This document shows positions 1-11,406 of a stretch of DNA of 64,000 nucleotides, piece after piece. A program made the translations under genes and the position numbers. Every line of letters begins with the position of its first letter. The first letter of the stretch is position 1. Below the pieces are notes generated by a model. The model was not told the DNA's origin. It saw nothing but the letters and a program-made list of their open reading frames with translations, and did not search any database. Source of the DNA: Bolinopsis microptera (taxonomy: Eukaryota > Ctenophora > Tentaculata > Lobata > Bolinopsidae); assembly GCF_026151205.1 (NCBI RefSeq), contig NC_087079.1, positions 1,576,028 through 1,640,027 on the forward strand. Direction: 5' to 3'.

Positions 1-3000
1 GTAAAATTTATAGAGTATAGTATATATAGTATGTATCCTAGTGTGAGGGGTGTTAGGCAAGCTATATTATAGTTTTTGAAGTTCAGACCAGTTTGCCTAG
101 GTCATAAAGGGTTCCATCAACCATATTATTGACCATACTTTGTACTTGGGCCCAAAACATTGAATTTTGTAACGTTTTAATGTTCCGGTCAAGCATTGAC
201 CTGACATTTTATTGTTACAAATTTCAATATATAGGGCCCAATTTCTATTTTCTATACAATTTGATATATAAATTAAACGTTTTTAAATATCCAACCTTTA
301 ATCTAATTAGCTATATTCATTTGATTAAATTTACCGCGTTCTGTCGTAAATTTAAATTACATTACATTTAAATTGTTACAAAATTCAATAATTTGGTCCC
401 AATTATCATTTTTTTAAATTTGTTAAGTTGTTTCATGTCTTTATTATAATGCATCAACCAACTTAAAATCAATACTAGATCAAACAACTCTGTATAACAT
501 ACTCATTTGTAACCATGTTACGTTATTCAAAGAAATGGGCCTTTTATTGATTATGAACCATATACCAATATTGTGGTAATGCATTTATACAAGAATTGCT
601 GCACTAATAACCTGGTTTTAGAGTTAAATACATATCCTACACTAGCTGTGGTTGTAACAAACTATAAAGATATCATGAAAACAAGATGTTACAAAATGTC
701 CATTTTGGGCCTTTTTATGAACTCAAAAGTGGGCCTTTTTTCATTCCACAGCTAAGCAAATACCTAAAGTACATTTTTGTGAAGCAAGAATCTTTAGAAT
801 TTAATAATTGGCTGAGCCAGTGAAAAGTGTAACCAAATGTTACATTTTTCAATATAACTGGGCCATTTTACAATATTATTCATAGCCGATGACCTGAGAC
901 TATTTGTTATGACAATTATAATCATATCTGAAAGTTTCAAGACCATCGAGTAATTATTAATGGAGTTATTGTAAAAATGAGAAAATCGCCCATTTTGGCA
1001 GTGTAACAAAACCACCAACCAGGTTTGAACATGTCCAACTTCAGTATAAAAGACTGCAGTGGAGATGAAAAAAATTAAGGAAGGTGGGTAGCGGTTTGTG
1101 CTAACCTTTGTCGAATGGATATGAGGAAACAAAAGATATCTCACTGTGAATGTACATTTTTCTGGTGCAGAATTCATAAACCTCAGGATGATAAGAGTCT
1201 GGAGCTTTTGTTGTACTTGACCGACATAGAGTTAAACTGAAATTTACTAATTTTTCCAAAAAACATTATTAATTAAATTGGCGTAGCACTACATCAGTTG
1301 AAAACCAGTTATAATACTTAATAGTATCACCTGAATAAATATTTCAGGTGATCAAGAGATGACTCCATGGGGCGTCATGCAAGTAAGAAATACCGGAAAT
1401 CATAAAAGCAACAAGAACTTTTGTTGTACCATGGGATGTATTGAAATTATCTTCGTTAATATTAGCATATTTTGATATTAACATATTCTTTTGATTAAAC
1501 GAAAGAAAGAAAAAAATACTCACAAAGTCTCTAAATGCATTGAATTTAGAGAGTTGCATAAAATAGCAGTAGATTTACTACAGTACACAGTGAATACAAT
1601 TACCAATAAGTCCCAGTTACAGATAGTTTTAAAATAGCACCTTTCAATAATTTGTTTCCAGAGGATCTAAATAAAGTCTGATTCAAGTTTGAATAAAAGT
1701 TTAAGTCTGATGACGAATATTGTTACAATTCTAGGTTAGAGTTGTTATCAAGAGTTGGAAGCACTGTCGGGAGATTACGAGATTATTGGATTTGTCACAG
1801 ATCCAACAATCCACAGACCTGTCATCTGTGTCACCAGTCACGAGGACACTTCCTGAGTTCAACTCAATAAACTTAGACCAACTCAGGCTGAGTTGGTCTA
1901 AGTTTATTGGTTTGTAATGCTGACTAATTCCATTTCCTACAGTATGATAAAAAATGAAAGTTCCAGAAATGACAGAGCTAAAAGATTAGGGAAAGACAGA
2001 TAAAATGTCGACACAGATGAAGACTTTAATAGCACATCTAAGAACCGATCTTCACGCAGAAAATCCTCTGGCTGGAAAACTTTTAAATAGTTGGCAGGAA
2101 AAGGAAACTCCTTTTCTTGATACGAGAAGGAGAGACTGAGCAAGGACCACACAAAAGACCATCGGTATTGCAAGCTATCAGTGTTAGAAGCTCTGATGAG
2201 AGGAGAGAGAACCTCATTGTCAATGCTACCAAACAACACAGCCGCTGACTATTTTGTTAACAAGGGTTGATATTCCGTCCAGTCAATAACTGTATATCTG
2301 CTTACCTAATTATAGGTAGGTAGTAATTTAATGAAATTTATTTACGAATACCTGACATAATTCTCTTAGCTTTTGTTTTGAACTCGATTTTATCCAACAA
2401 GTGCATGTTTTAGATATCAAGTGTGTCATTATGAAGATCCAAACCCTTTTACACTTTCAGAGGGGTTGGATGTTCCCAAACCCTGCACCCAGGTATGACT
2501 AATCATGTTGACTTGTACTGTCCTTCCTCAACAAGTAATGCTCGGGAGTTGCTATTTTCCTGTTCTAGGTAAGTTGTTTTTCTCTTTTCAGTCTTGATGG
2601 TTTTTTCTTTTATCTTATTTCCTTTTTTCGTCCCTTTTTCTCTTTTCTCGTTTCTTTTCTTTGCATTTCATTCTATTTAGATGCAATCTGTTTCTTGAAA
2701 TTATGTGGTCAAGTTGATAGACCGGATGAATTGGAAATATGAAGTGTATTTAAAACATCTTCCCCCCCCCCCCTACAAAGAAGCACAAAGCACCATCATA
2801 TCCACATGGTAAGCCAGCTCAGAAAACTTCAGTTTAAGCAGAATTTTAAAAACCACCTTGTTGAAGAAGTTACTCTAAAATTTTCTTTTATTTTTAAAAA
2901 TTATATTGTATTCACACAGTACCATCTTTAAATGATTATAATGACAGAAAAAAATTATAAATAAATAAAATACTCAGGTCAAATACTCAAGTTAGGGCAT

Positions 3001-3540
3001 CAGATTAAGACAACATACCAGTAAATTTTCAACATACACATGTTAGAGATTGTGCGTGAAAATAACGAATATATGCATGATTACATAGCACAAGAGGATA
3101 AACAGGACATAATATAATGTGAGTTACCACAAGTAGAATCTAGAAGTAAAATCACTTCAGCGAATTTAGAGAACTATATAAACTAGCAGTAGACTTGCTA
3201 CAGAAAGCAACTGCCCACAATGTACCGGCACTTATATTAACTGTTATTATACACACGTCATAATACAAAGCAACCGAGATATTTTGGGGAACAAATTGCG
3301 AAGAGAGCACTTTTGAATAGTTATTTGGTTTCAGTATATTTCAAAATAGATCATAAACGAGTGCTCAGTACCTATTTTTTTCTTTGGATAAGCAGTTATT
3401 GAATATTTGCATTAATTAACGTAGCATCTTTTATCACCACAAGTCCCAACTAAATAACGGTCAGCAGTCGAACAACACATTTTACGTTCGATTAGTATTT
3501 TGCAATTAAGAGAGAAGAATTCACCACGAGCATATCAAAA
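1..3540. other. Non-coding, repeat-derived DNA
   Basis: I see no supported gene here. Between about 150 and 1020 there is a loose, very diverged repeat built around TTACAAAATTCAAT and GGGCC(C/T)AATT or GGGCCTTTTT, occurring at roughly 200-crd spacing. A C homopolymer lies at about 2761-2773. Open frames here are short and have neither splice-site support nor a recognisable protein. A short frame at 3556-3768 starts with a hydrophobic stretch but has no other support. Confidence 0.6.
1865..1909. repeat. Near-perfect 22-bp palindrome
   Basis: Arms of 22 bp (left arm begins CAATAAACTTAGACC) are inverted around a single G at 1887. RNA from either strand would form a long hairpin with almost no loop. 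No coding role is visible. It may be the remnant of a small foldback element. Confidence 0.85.
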
Positions 3541-4040
3541 GTGAACAAACAGAGGATGGGCGACTATACCTGTAAGTCAATTACATCGCTTGGTTTTGCT
3601 TTTATATTAAATTGTTCAGCTTGTTGTATTGCTGCTAGTACAATGATAGAAGAAATTTGCATAATTGTTTTTCATTCCCAAAGCGAAACTCAGCATATTG
3701 TCACGATAATTGGCAAAAATTTATTATCCTTCTTTCAGAGTCGCGCGTCCAGTACACTAGGAAACTAGCAATACTGCTAATATCATGCTCTGGTTTTCGA
3801 AATAAACTATAAACTCCTATATTGTTATATGAGTTTTAATAGTATTATATAATATATATATTAGATTAAGAATGGACCTTTGTCGATGTCTAAGCATCAA
3901 TAAAGGCCCAACAGATAGTATAGTTATATAGAATTAGGCATAATATGATATGCATGATAAGACATGCATATTTTTATGTGAAATACTAATCATACAAATC
4001 CAAACCTTTGCCGAAAAAGTGTCAAATGATAGGAGCGCAA

Positions 4041-4249
4041 TTATCTTTATCATCTTTATTATCTTTATTATCTTTGTTATCTTTATTATCTTTATCATCT
4101 TTATCATCTTTATCATCTTTATTATCTTTACTATCTTTGTTATTTTTATTATCTTTATTATCTTTATTATCTTTATTATCTTTATTATATTTATTATATT
4201 TATTATCTTTATTATCTTTATTATCTTTATTATCTTTATTATCTTTACT
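4041..4249. repeat. 9-bp minisatellite (ATCTTTATT)n
   Basis: The array is made of ATCTTTATT-like 9-mers with a few variants (ATCATC, ACTATC, GTTATC). Being a multiple of three, it is open in several frames and gives false low-complexity ORFs on both strands. The sequences on both sides are shared with the second array at 11994-12237, so both arrays sit at the same place in two copies of one gene. Here the array directly abuts intron sequence (GTAACTACATG...) and has replaced the first exon and donor site. Confidence 0.95.
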
Positions 4250-4381
4250 TGTAACTACATGTTAGCACTTTTCGTAATCTGATAGCCGTGTTAATAGTAA
4301 CAGATCGAGATTGTTAATAGAGATCCGTTAGTTTATTTCACTAAACAGGATCTATTCTTATCAATATTTTCCTTTGCACAG

Positions 4382-5013
4382 CTACGTCGATTTGAGTAAC
4401 GGTAACAACGCCCTGTGTTTTAACGTGAACGTAATTAATAAGTTCAAAAAACTGGTAAGCTAATCTATTAACATGTGAATTGGCAGTGCCTTACCTTTAC
4501 CAGCCGTGCCTTACCTTTACAGCCGTGCCTTACCTTTATCAGCCGTGCCTTACCTTTAGCAGCCGTGCCTTACCTTTAACAGCCGTGCCTTACCTTTACC
4601 CTTTATTTCACAAGTTGTAGCCAGTGGAGTTATCTCCACTACTAGTATTGATATAGAGTCACATTTAAAACCAGTAGTATCTCTCCTTTTTCTCTCCATC
4701 TTATGTGCATTTTATTACTCTATATCCACTGACTTTATTCGACGTATTATCTAAAAGATTAAAAAAAAATTGTGTGCGTGTGTTTTTATATTTATTTTGC
4801 TACGGCGCATGTGAAACCCCAGGGCATCCAGCACCGGAGAAGCTGAAATGACACTCTCTGAACCCTTGGTGCCGCTCAGATTTTGCCTCTTGGCTGGTAA
4901 GCCGAGTCTTGATCGATTAACTCAGCTTCTTCGGTACAACACAGACCGGAGGGTACTATTAGCCGCTTTGCCGGTGGTATCCTCCTGGTGTCCTGGGGTT
5001 TGGCAGGTTCCTC

Positions 5014-5064
<51 letters not shown>

Positions 5065-5230
5065 ATGTGAATTGGTTTATTATTTGATTGATATAAATTT
5101 ACATGTGTGACATTCAACCATTGAATATACCTAAATAGTTATGTATGGTATTAGAGTGTAAATATTGTCATTGTTTCAGGTGCGGGATGAGTCACTGGGA
5201 GATATAGTGGAGCTAAAGATGCTGTTTTGA
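4382..5230 (+). pseudogene. DESLGD-family gene, broken copy a
   Basis: Two exons of this family can be seen. The exon at 4382-4454 (73 nt) follows a CACAG acceptor and precedes GTAAGC; it encodes a YVDLSNG...ALCFN-type strand pair, matching the same-length exons at 5571-5643 and 12429-12501. The exon at 5180-5230 follows TTTCAG, encodes VRDESLGDIVELK, and ends at a premature TGA, so the usual fourth exon is lost. The first exon is missing because the minisatellite at 4041-4249 occupies its place. The intron between the two exons has been enlarged by a retroposed insertion at 4484-5061. I do not recognise the protein family. Confidence 0.7.
4484..5061 (+). mobile_element. SINE/SVA-like retroposed insertion with poly(A)
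   Basis: The insertion starts with about six tandem copies of a 19-20 bp unit containing AGCCGTGCCTTACCTTTA (4484-4600). A non-coding body follows, then a poly(A) tail of roughly 44 As ending near 5061. It is flanked by a perfect direct repeat, ACATGTGAATTGG, at 4471-4483 and 5063-5075, which is a target-site duplication. The paralogous introns at about 5658 and 12531 carry ACATGTGAATTAG once with no insert, giving two empty-site comparisons. Poly(A) plus target duplication indicates LINE-driven retroposition. No ORF of note is present, although the frame at 4848-5087 is open. Confidence 0.85.
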
Positions 5231-5368
5231 GTGTAACTCTTATAGATCAGTTAATTGTATTGGTGTTAATTTATTTTACTGTATTTCTTTTAAGTCTCTC
5301 AATTGTGGTATTGTAAAACTTTGATACCCCTCTTTGATTTGTATATATTTCAACCATATTTCCGTAGA

Positions 5369-6066
5369 ATGTCAGCAATTAAAGTCATCTTAGAGAGGCG
5401 TAGCGAGACAACTGGGAAACCTTATTTGTAAGTTTTTACAAGTTGAAATTATGTAACTATATGTTAGCACTTTGCCATGTTAATAGTAACAGCTCGAGAT
5501 TGCTAATAGAGATCCGTTAGTTTATTGTACTAAACAGGATCTATTCTTATCAATATTTTCCTTTACACAGCCACTTGGAGCTAGAGAGCAGGAAGAAGTG
5601 CCTATGTTTTGATGAAAAGCTCATCACCAAACTTCAGAAGCTAGTAAGTTAATTTATTAACATGTGAATTAGTTTATTGTTTGATTGGTATAAATTTATA
5701 TGTGTGTTATTTAACCTTTGAATACAACTAAATAGTTATGTGCGATATTAGAGTGTAAATATTGTCATTTTTCAGGCGAGGGACGAGTCACTGGGGGATG
5801 TACTAGAACTGAAAACGAACCCGAATCCGCCCTACCCCGACCTGGTGGTGGTAAGTTTGACTAGTAACATCTTATATATTTTCAGTTGTTTTAATTGAAT
5901 GAAATTTCTTCAAAACATATATAAACAACTCCATCTGTATAGTCATAGATCTATAATTTAAATTATAAGTTATTATCTTTAACAGGGGGTGGTGACAACG
6001 TCGGACCAATTGTGGGCCGGAGAGACCCAGCGGAACGGTCGAGTGGTTTTTGAAAGCGGCCGGTGA
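5369..6066 (+). CDS. Intact four-exon DESLGD-family small protein
   Basis: Exons are 5369-5427 (59 nt), 5571-5643 (73 nt), 5776-5850 (75 nt) and 5986-6066 (81 nt, with TGA). Every intron is GT-AG, exon phases agree, and the total is 288 nt, so a 95-residue protein is encoded without a break. Visible motifs are MSAIKVILERR at the N-terminus, LELESRKKCLCFDEKLI in exon 2, ARDESLGDVLEL and PPYPDLVV in exon 3, and SDQLWAGE in exon 4. There is no signal peptide or membrane segment, so it is probably cytosolic or nuclear. Alternating strand-like segments suggest a small beta-rich fold. I do not recognise the family. Partial paralogues lie at 4382-5230, 12239-13025 and 16865-17544. This is the reference copy because it is the only complete one. 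Confidence 0.75.
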
Positions 6067-6561
6067 ATTTCATTTTTACTTTATAACATTTTTATAATAT
6101 AAACATATCGTTGTTTTATTTATATCTAGAGACTATCCAAATAGAACATGAATCATCAAATTAAATAAATGTACAGCTTCATCTTTTGATGACACCATAA
6201 AAGTGACAGGCTTTTTATGATTGCGCCTTACATGTAGACTTCAAAAATTTAAACAAGTTCTTATTTTTAATTTAAAATAAGTACAACCGTCAGGCCTCAT
6301 TATAAGCATTTCCTAGCCTAACGCCTTCCTAGACGAATAATAGTTAAATCAATGCCGCTGTCAAAATTGCGTAATTAACAACGATCCAAAATTTAAGTTC
6401 CAAAATAGCGAAGGAGGTCCTTAGAAGGGCAAGCTATTAACAGTTACAATTGATTTGAATGTCCATAATCAGCGCATGGAAGCTTCCCTAAACTATTTAC
6501 CATTTTTATTATATGGCCAGGTAAAGTTATTTCTAAATCACATTTCTGGTTCTTAGGAGAT
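6067..6561. other. Intergenic, nothing recognised
   Basis: AT-rich spacer between the DESLGD gene and the nucleotidyltransferase-like ORF. No frame, repeat or hairpin stands out. Confidence 0.5.
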
Positions 6562-7083
6562 ATGAGAAACAAGACAGAACAAAAGAGGATAGACCTAAAA
6601 ATAGCACTCGTAGACAGGAGCACATCCATGTCATTCGGCTATCGCAATCAAATCATAATCAATCATCTGCAAGAAGTGTCCAAAGTATTGACAAGTTTCG
6701 AGGTCAACGATATCCGAGTGTTCGGAGGCAGTGTAAATGGATTTGGTTCAAACAACTCGGATGTGGACGTATTAGTCTCCATATCTTCAGACACCATCGG
6801 CCCAGCCCTAGACACGTTCAACAGATTCGGGCGAACAAATCCCAATTTCTCCGTGACTAGGGTAGTGAAAAGAGCTAAAGTACCCATCATTACGTTGAAA
6901 CACTAAGGCTTAAACGTAGAAGTGGACATATCAGTAGCCACTCCCAGCAAAAACAGGAGTCACGTAATAAACAACTCTCAACTGCTGAGAAATTACAGCA
7001 CGCTCAGTTACCCTTTTGTTAAAGTGTTCAAAACTTATAAATGGTTCTATACCAGGATAGTAGAAGGGGATTACCCTTTATGA
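6562..7083 (+). pseudogene. Cid1/TUTase-like nucleotidyltransferase with in-frame stop
   Basis: The frame from ATG 6562 to TGA 7081-7083 encodes about 173 codons with a single in-frame TAA at 6904-6906. The first part contains VFGGSVNGFGSNNSDVDVLV, the GS...DxD signature of the DNA polymerase beta-like nucleotidyltransferase superfamily; the two D residues would bind the metal ions. Just before the stop is KVPIITL. After it come VEVDIS, fitting the third carboxylate, and LLRNYSTLSYPFVKVFKTYKWF, fitting the start of the PAP/OAS1 central domain of Cid1-type poly(A)/poly(U) polymerases. The central domain is then cut off, so the product would be far shorter than the family. An acceptor-like TCTTAG precedes the ATG, so upstream exons may have existed. 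The stop and truncation argue for a pseudogene. Confidence 0.65.
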
Positions 7084-7750
7084 CTCACTAATTTCTAGAG
7101 GGGGGGTTCTATAGAGGGAGTACAGTTTATGACTCACTAATTTCTAGAAGAGATTTCAAGAGAGTGAGTACAGTTTATGACTCACTAATTTCTAGAAGAG
7201 ATTTCTAAAAGGGATTTCTAGAGGAGAGGTTACCAGCTATAACTCACCATTTTATAACTCACTCTTACAATTTCTCCTTCCAATCAATATTGAAAAAATT
7301 TACTACAAAGCTGGTCAACGATGGAATCTCATCGTTTACCCCTCAAATGCTTCATCACAATAGATCACTCCTTTGTTTTGTTCAAAAACTTTGAGTTAGT
7401 GTTTGAGTTTATCACAACAAAGACAGCTATATTAAGTCTGTTAATTACTGAGGGAACAAAGTCCTCCCCATTCCCACCCCAGGCAATAAATCTAATCAAA
7501 CAGAACTCGCTCCTTTGTATTAGACATTCCATTAACTTGTTAATTGCTGTAAGACTGTAGGAGGCAAACCTCTCCTCATTCCTGATAAAATTCCTCAACA
7601 AACACAGCTATGTTTAAGTGTGTAAGTCACCGGAAGAACAAAACCCTCTCCAATCCAACACAATTAGCTCCTTTGTATTGGACATTCCATTAACTTGTTA
7701 ATTGCTGTAAGACTGTAGAGGCAAACCTCTCCTCATTCCTGATAACATTC
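7079..7750. repeat. Degenerate local repeats upstream of family 2 gene
   Basis: From 7079 to about 7260, TATGACTCACTAATTTCTAGA-like units recur three or more times. From 7260 to 7750, a longer unit containing TTAACTTGTTAATTGCTG and GAGGCAAACCTCTCC occurs at about 7535 and 7695 with small differences. No protein is supported; the open frames on both strands here follow the repeats. Confidence 0.6.
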
Positions 7751-7751
7751 C

Positions 7752-7797
7752 GCTATATAAACCATGTACACTGTTCAGAAACTTCAATTCCCAACTT
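7752..7797 (+). promoter_or_regulatory. TATA-box promoter block, family 2 copy 1
   Basis: CTATATAAACC at 7752 is followed by CATGTACACTG and TCAGAAACTTCA. The ATG at 7831 lies about 75 nt downstream of the TATA box. The same block recurs at 8254 and 13318, and a diverged form lies at about 31229, so it is conserved along with the gene family rather than being chance AT-rich sequence. Confidence 0.75.
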
Positions 7798-7830
7798 TAT
7801 TCAGTTTGTTTGTGTCTAAATCAATAAATC

Positions 7831-8344
7831 ATGTACATTTGTGGAACAATTGAGTTTCTATCCTCACCGGGGAAGGAGAGGACCCTCTTAACTGTGAGGA
7901 CAACGTCTGACGAGGTGGAAGACCTCATGGTCTATAATACAGCAATACCCACGGCGTTGAAAGTAAGTATTGATATTTTTTTAATTTTATTTATTCAAAT
8001 ATTTTTTTAAATAATCTAGAAATTGTAGGTTGAGTAACTAATAAATCTGATAGTTCAATTGTAAAAATTACCATAATTGTTAGAACAAAAGCTCACATGT
8101 CTGTTAACAAAACGATTTAATCTTTCAGGAAAATGATAAAGTGCGGCTTAGAGTGGTATTAAGAACGAGTGCAAAACACGGAGGGAAAACATTCAAAAAC
8201 ATAGTAGGGATAGCGATAGAGCCTAATTATCCCGCTCCTAACGCTCCATTCCGCTATATAAACCATGTACACTGCTCAGAAACTTCAGTTCCCAATTTTA
8301 TTCAGTTTTTTTTTAAAAACTATATAATTCACGTATACTGTTGA
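7831..8344 (+). CDS. FLSSPGK-family protein copy 1 (possible OB fold)
   Basis: Exon 1 (7831-7962, 44 codons) begins MYICGTIEFLSSPGKERT and ends at GTAAGT. Exon 2 starts at 8129 after TTTCAG, in phase, with ENDKVRLRVVLRTS and TFKNIVGIAIEP. The frame then runs into a second copy of the family promoter block at 8254 and stops at 8342-8344, so the natural C-terminus is probably lost, or a downstream donor was missed. The strand pattern (G-x-I-x-FLSS, turn, L-T-V, VEDL-VYN, helix, VRLRVVLRT) resembles an OB-fold nucleic-acid-binding domain; this is inference from pattern only. The matching exon 1 at 31305-31436 is also 132 nt, and a matching exon 2 lies at 14298-14393. Confidence 0.6.
8254..8300 (+). 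promoter_or_regulatory. Second copy of family 2 promoter block
   Basis: CTATATAAACCATGTACACTG at 8254 and the following CTCAGAAACTTCAGTTCCCA repeat the block at 7752 with few changes. Here it lies inside the open frame of exon 2 of copy 1 and about 200 nt before copy 2 (ATG 8458), so it looks like a duplication junction that brought a new promoter and gene copy. Whether it is used cannot be told. Confidence 0.65.
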
Positions 8345-8457
8345 AAAAACATAGTTACTCGTTTTCATTATATATCTTGCCGCTTCATATGAAGTAAGAT
8401 GTAAAACTTAACCTTCATTTGATTATCGATTAAATGATTTATATTCTATTAGATAGG

Positions 8458-9278
8458 ATGCTCGTGGCTGGGAAAGTAACGTTTCTTTCTTCTCCGGCAG
8501 AGAACAACAGAGTTACTATTGTCGTTGAGGATAAAGGGGGAGTCGAAAGTTCGTTCACGATATTTAAATCCACGCTACCAATCGGCTTGGAGGTTAGTAG
8601 TACAAGTACCTCTAGCTTACGATGGTGTTATCATAGTTGCTGTTGTTAAGTAAACGAGATAGAAATCTAGTCTAACCGTGACATTTGATTAAGCAGTTGA
8701 ACTTTTTCAAAGCTTTTTACATCTGTGGTGCTCTATAACTTTACGATATGAAGGTTTAATCATATAAACTTTTCTGAGACACCCGAACCATCTCCAGTAA
8801 CCACCACCACCAACCCTGTGAAGGGTGCAAAAAAAAACGGTGTGAAGAGACCGGCATCAAAACCTGTAAGTCTTTTAAACTTACCTAACTAATTCTATCT
8901 AATTAATCGTAAAAACCAAGCTTTTAATATGTAACCTTGTAAAGGTTATTCGTGTATAACTTTAACACCAGAGAAGGAAGTTTAAAACTAAGTAGTGTTC
9001 TAAAAAACAGCGGTTGTATTGTAAATAACGTATTTAAATTCTACAGAAGTTGAGTGGTAAGCAGAAACCAAGCTCAAGCGGGAAGCATATGATGCAGGTC
9101 CCGGATCTAGTTGACTGGGAAAGTCTGTTAAATGTAAGTAACTGAAACCCTAACTGTTCTGTTAAGTAACATTAATTACCTAGCTATAAAACTACTTGAT
9201 GAAATAGAGTTATTAAAATTTAAAAAATAATTCATAGAATTTTTATTAAGCTGATTTTCACCACAGGAGACAGAGTAA
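8458..9278 (+). CDS. FLSSPGK-family protein copy 2, four exons
   Basis: Exons are 8458-8592 (MLVAGKVTFLSSPAENNRV..., donor GTTAGT), 8779-8865 (TPEPSPVTTTTNPVKGAKK), 9047-9133 (basic, then MQVPDLVDWESLLN) and 9267-9278 (ETE, stop). All exons are phase 0 with GT-AG introns, giving about 106 residues. An alternative in-frame ATG lies at 8434, but 8458 aligns with the other family starts. The layout is a putative strand-rich N-terminal domain, a low-complexity Pro/Thr and Lys-rich linker, and an acidic C-terminus (DWESLLNETE), which recalls the tail plan of single-strand DNA-binding proteins. The exon that follows exon 1 in copy 1 is absent here, so the predicted domain would be half the size of other copies; copy 2 may be degraded. 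Confidence 0.55.
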
Positions 9279-9393
9279 TCCCCCGCTAGTTGAATTCATG
9301 TTTCCAGGATACAGAAGGATGCAGGAGATCACCACTCTTGCTCTACCTAGAACTCATGAGTCTAAACAAGGAGTGGTTTGGGAATAGGTTCTG

Positions 9394-9714
9394 TGTTATG
9401 TAGAACGTAGATATTGATTTATGATGCGAGCCTAAAATGAAACATTCTGCCATTTCTTTGAGTAAACACTCCCAATTAGGGTTAGTGTATACAATTAGCA
9501 ATTAGGGTTAGCAAAAATTACCACAAATTAGGGTTAAATTACGTAATTACACACAGTTACAGGTGCCTCATTTTTAGGTGAGTTATAAGTACCATTATGA
9601 ATACTACTCACATGAAACCGTTGTACCAATCAAACGGTTTCCTCTTTAATTACAAATTCGAGGACATCAACTTTATCTTCAACTATTATACAAGTCACAA
9701 CATATGATCTAACA
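9394..9714 (+). mobile_element. Possible LTR ending before a PBS-like motif
   Basis: TAACA at 9710-9714 is followed, one base later, by TGGCGACGACAGGATCG, closely matching the LTR end and primer-binding-site arrangement at 32032 and 43187. The left boundary is only a guess from a TGTTA at 9394. No gag or pol frame follows, so at best it is a solo or gutted element. Confidence 0.35.
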
Positions 9715-9739
9715 TTGGCGACGACAGGATCGAAGAACC

Positions 9740-10993
9740 ACGCAAGAACCTACAACAGTACAACTGGCAAATAGCTCAAAGTTTAAGCCTGTGAAGCTCT
9801 ACATTAACCAAGGCATAACTCTTGAGATGAAAGGAATAGCAGGATTAAGCACTTATACAACACCTATATCAGTATTTATCAAAGTGAAAAAACCTGAAAT
9901 TGTATAAAATCTTTTATTAAGAGTCGTAAAGTTACAATTTACACTACCAAGTACAGTCACACAGGAGTCTCAACTGCATTATATAAAAAACAACCAAGCA
10001 GATTGTGCTTACAATCCCGACAGGATTCTTTATAAAGAATCTCTACATTAGATAACGGAGATCCAGCACGTCAATATTACAAAGAGGAGAATAAAGGGCT
10101 CATCCCTGATTGGTTTTCTAGGAGGAGAGGTTAACACGTGCTTGGAGGAAAAGAGCACGTGCTCGGAAAAAAGTGGTTGTGCACATGGGCTCCAAAGGAG
10201 CTAAATAATAGCTGTTCTAATGTAATTTGAAAGCCTAGCCAAACGGAATCCCTTTTCAATCGTTTAATCTATATTGGGGTCGGCTGGGGAATGTTACCTT
10301 CTCTAAAAATAGTAATTAGTAATGTAAGAAAGGTAGCATATACTTTACTGTGTACTTTACAATACAATTACAGTAAAGACGTTGATATTATTGGCACAAT
10401 TTGGATTTTTTGTTTACCAACAAAGTTGAAGAGAAAGTACTATTGTTCTATTGTTCCAGAGAGAGTACCTCATCAACGTGAAAATAAATAACTATGAACA
10501 ATAAACTCTTAAAGCTATGTTTTTCTAAATTGTTCTAAAATTATGTTGTTCAAAAAGGAGCACATGGAATTAAAACATTTGCGCAATACTTGTAGGGGAG
10601 CCGTGTGAACACAATTTCAGACGTGCAACCTGCAGATAATATTCTTACTCAACTATTAGTTAAGTCTAAATGAATTGTACTCATTGCATTGTAGGGTGCG
10701 GCGTGTCAGAATTATCGCAGGAAAATATCATTTTGAGATTACCCATTTTACTAATCTACAGTCCAACAGGAGTACACGCAAGAGTTTATTTCAAAATTAA
10801 TTATTACTATTTAACGATATTCTTTCATAACATCTAACGTAACGTACGTATCTCCCCCCTCTAACATAACGTACGCGTAGGTACCTCTCTCCCCCTCCAC
10901 CTGGCTCACCAGGCCCTCACTAACCCTCTCACCTGACTCACCAGGCCCCCTTGCTAACCTTCTCTGGTCCACCAGACCTTTTTCTTCAGCCGT
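9740..10993. other. No gene seen; repeat remnants
   Basis: The stretch carries AT-rich remnant DNA. At about 10697-10775 a segment (GGCGTGTCAG..., TCATTTTGAGATTAC, TTTTACTAATCT) is shared with 16296-16375. At 10840-10990 there is a GC-richer patch with CTCACCAGGCCC-type repeats, which gives an open minus-strand frame that I do not consider a gene. Confidence 0.5.
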
Positions 10994-11406
10994 TTTCATT
11001 ATATATCTTGCTGCTTCATATATGAAGTAAGATGTAAAACTTAACCTTCATTTGATTATCGATTAAATGATTTATATTCTATTAGATAGGATGCTCGTGG
11101 CTGGGAAAGTAAAGTTTCTTTCTTCTCCGGCAGAGAACAACAGAGTTACTATTGTCGTTGAGGATACAGGGGGAGTCGAAAGTTCGTTCACGATATTTAA
11201 ATCCACGCTTCCAATTGGCTTGGAGGTTAATAGTACAAGTACCTATAGCTTACGATGGTGTTATCATAGTTGCTGTTGTTAAGTAAACGAGATAGAAATC
11301 TAGTCTAACCACGACATTTGATTAAGCAGTTGAACTTTTTCAAAGCTTTTTACATCTGTGGTGCTCTATAACTTTACGATATGAAGGTTTAATCATATAA
11401 ACTTTT
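10994..11406 (+). repeat. Duplicate of 8359-8775 with family 2 exon
   Basis: This segment is nearly identical to 8359-8775, including ATTATATATCTTGC(C/T)GC, exon 1 of the FLSSPGK family and the start of its intron. Homology stops just before the acceptor used in the first copy (TTTTCTGAG versus TTTTCAACC), so the downstream exons were not duplicated. Confidence 0.85.
11091..11225 (+). pseudogene. FLSSPGK-family exon 1, copy 3
   Basis: This 135-nt exon differs from copy 2 (8458-8592) at only a few positions (for example T to K in MLVAGKVKFLSS, K to T in EDTGG). The donor reads GTTAATAG instead of GTTAGTAG. None of the C-terminal exons of copy 2 follows, and the next coding sequence is a polymerase fragment, so this copy is an orphan exon. 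Confidence 0.7.

Noticed and set aside
3950-4282. Long Ile/Phe or Leu/Ser repeat ORFs on both strands over the 9-bp array
   Set aside because: They are produced by a 9-bp tandem repeat that is open in several frames; the same is true at 11953-12329.
10811-10999. Minus-strand ORF rich in Gly/Glu (MKTAEEKGLVDQRRL...)
   Set aside because: Arises from a short GC-rich CTCACCAGGCCC repeat; no second copy or family match.
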